Assembly (NCBI GenBank): GCA_036279835.1
Contig: DASUII010000053.1
Location: forward strand, 1 to 5,645
Source: GCA-003244245 sp036279835
Lineage (GTDB): Bacteria; Actinomycetota; Actinomycetes; Mycobacteriales; Pseudonocardiaceae
Direction: 5' to 3'
DNA: 5,645 bases
In this document: positions 5,023 through 5,645 of the stretch, one piece after another
Layout of the letters: each line of letters opens with the position of its first letter
Position numbering within the stretch: the stretch's first letter is position 1
Translations under genes and position numbers: made by a program
Notes under the pieces: generated by a model
Database searches by the model: none
The model's input: the letters and a program-made list of their open reading frames with translations, nothing else
What the model was told of the DNA's origin: nothing

Positions 5023-5645
5023 TCAGCGGACGTTGATCGCGGTGACGCCGGTGGTGGTGCCTAGGTAGGCGTGGGTGCCGGCGAGGGTGGGGGAGGCGAA
5101 GTGCGGGAGGTCTCCCACGTCGATCTGCTGGCGGGGGATGCCGGTGGCCGGGTCCAGGGCGTAGAGGATGCCGTGGTCGGTGTCGGTCACCCAGACCGCG
5201 CCGCCGCCGACGACCGGGGACCCATCCGCCGGTACCGACGCCGTCCACCGCACCCGCAACCCACCGCTGGGGTCGACGCCCACCGCGCGGGTGCTGTCAG
5301 TGCACGGGATATACACCGTTGAACCGGCCGTCGAGGGGCCGCCGAACGCCTGGCAGATCGGGGTCCTGGTGAGCTGGCCGCCGATACCGCCGAGCTGCCC
5401 CGCGTCCAGCAGGTAACCGACGCCGCGCTTGCCGACCGTGAGCACCCGGTCACCAACCAGTGCCGGGCTGGCCGACCCCAGGTCGAGGTCGGCGGCGTTG
5501 TCAGCCATCCACTGCGCGGGGCTGAAGCTGTCCGCCAGGGTCAGTTGCGGGGTCAGCGCGAGTACCGAGTCGCTGTGGTCGTAGTCCTGGGTGGACTCGC
5601 CGTTGCCGACCGCGTAGTACAACCGTCCGTTGCCGACGGCGGCGC
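5023..5645 (-). CDS. PQQ-type beta-propeller repeat protein (partial, 5' end off the window)
   Basis: The frame is open from the right edge to a TGA at 5025-5023, giving about 207 visible residues; the N-terminus lies beyond 5645. The TTG at 5622 is in the middle of a repeat (GRLYYAVGNG) and is not a credible start. The sequence consists of propeller blades of the PQQ/BamB-like type: LYYAVGNG, then DRVLTVGKRGVGYLLDA, STVYIPCTDSTRAVGVD, GAVWVTDTDHGILYALDPATG, and the last blade HAYLGTTTGVTAINV. Two cysteines (codons at 5353-5355 and 5302-5304), 17 residues apart, could form a disulfide, which would fit an exported or membrane-anchored protein. The signal region is not visible. No metal or cofactor ligands for a true PQQ dehydrogenase are evident, so I call it a structural propeller of unknown function. 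It is convergent with the slipin gene, and nothing ties it to the Ku operon. Confidence 0.85.
   Translation of the reverse strand, partial: AAVGNGRLYYAVGNGESTQDYDHSDSVLALTPQLTLADSFSPAQWMADNAADLDLGSASPALVGDRVLTVGKRGVGYLLDAGQLGGIGGQLTRTPICQAFGGPSTAGSTVYIPCTDSTRAVGVDPSGGLRVRWTASVPADGSPVVGGGAVWVTDTDHGILYALDPATGIPRQQIDVGDLPHFASPTLAGTHAYLGTTTGVTAINVR

Overview
The window is high-GC DNA with actinobacterial gene types: an XRE regulator of the DUF5753 class, a DUF574 SAM-dependent methyltransferase, a bacterial Ku protein and a slipin. The gene families and codon use fit a filamentous or Pseudonocardia/Streptomyces-like actinomycete. I cannot name a genus from the sequence.

Layout from left to right. 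A 5' portion of an XRE-family regulator (minus strand) runs off the left edge. Its upstream region carries a near-consensus promoter and a perfect 13-bp palindrome close to the predicted transcription start. Next come a complete DUF574-type methyltransferase (548-1378, minus) and about 200 bp of non-coding DNA. Then comes the main item, a two-gene minus-strand operon: Ku (3163-4026) followed 7 nt later by a 524-residue fusion gene (1581-3155). A divergent slipin/band-7 membrane protein (4148-4957, plus) shares a 121-bp control region with Ku. The right edge holds the 3' part of a PQQ-type beta-propeller protein (minus), convergent with the slipin gene.

The fusion gene is the most unusual feature. 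Its first ~300 residues align from end to end with the nucleotidyltransferase and OB domains of the Ku-associated (LigD/LigC-type) ATP-dependent DNA ligases. However, the catalytic residues of motifs I, III, IV, V and VI are all replaced (the nucleophilic Lys is Ser26), while structural residues are kept. The last ~190 residues are a LytS-type histidine kinase core (PHFLFN box, N box, G1 box) in which the glycine-rich G2 ATP-lid motif appears to be missing. No transmembrane segment is visible. I infer that a repair ligase placed next to Ku has become a non-catalytic DNA-end or nick binding module wired to a signalling domain. Together, Ku and this protein could form a break-sensing or break-signalling pair rather than a simple end-joining pair. 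Neither a LigD polymerase domain nor a response regulator is present in the window, so the signalling partner, if any, lies elsewhere.
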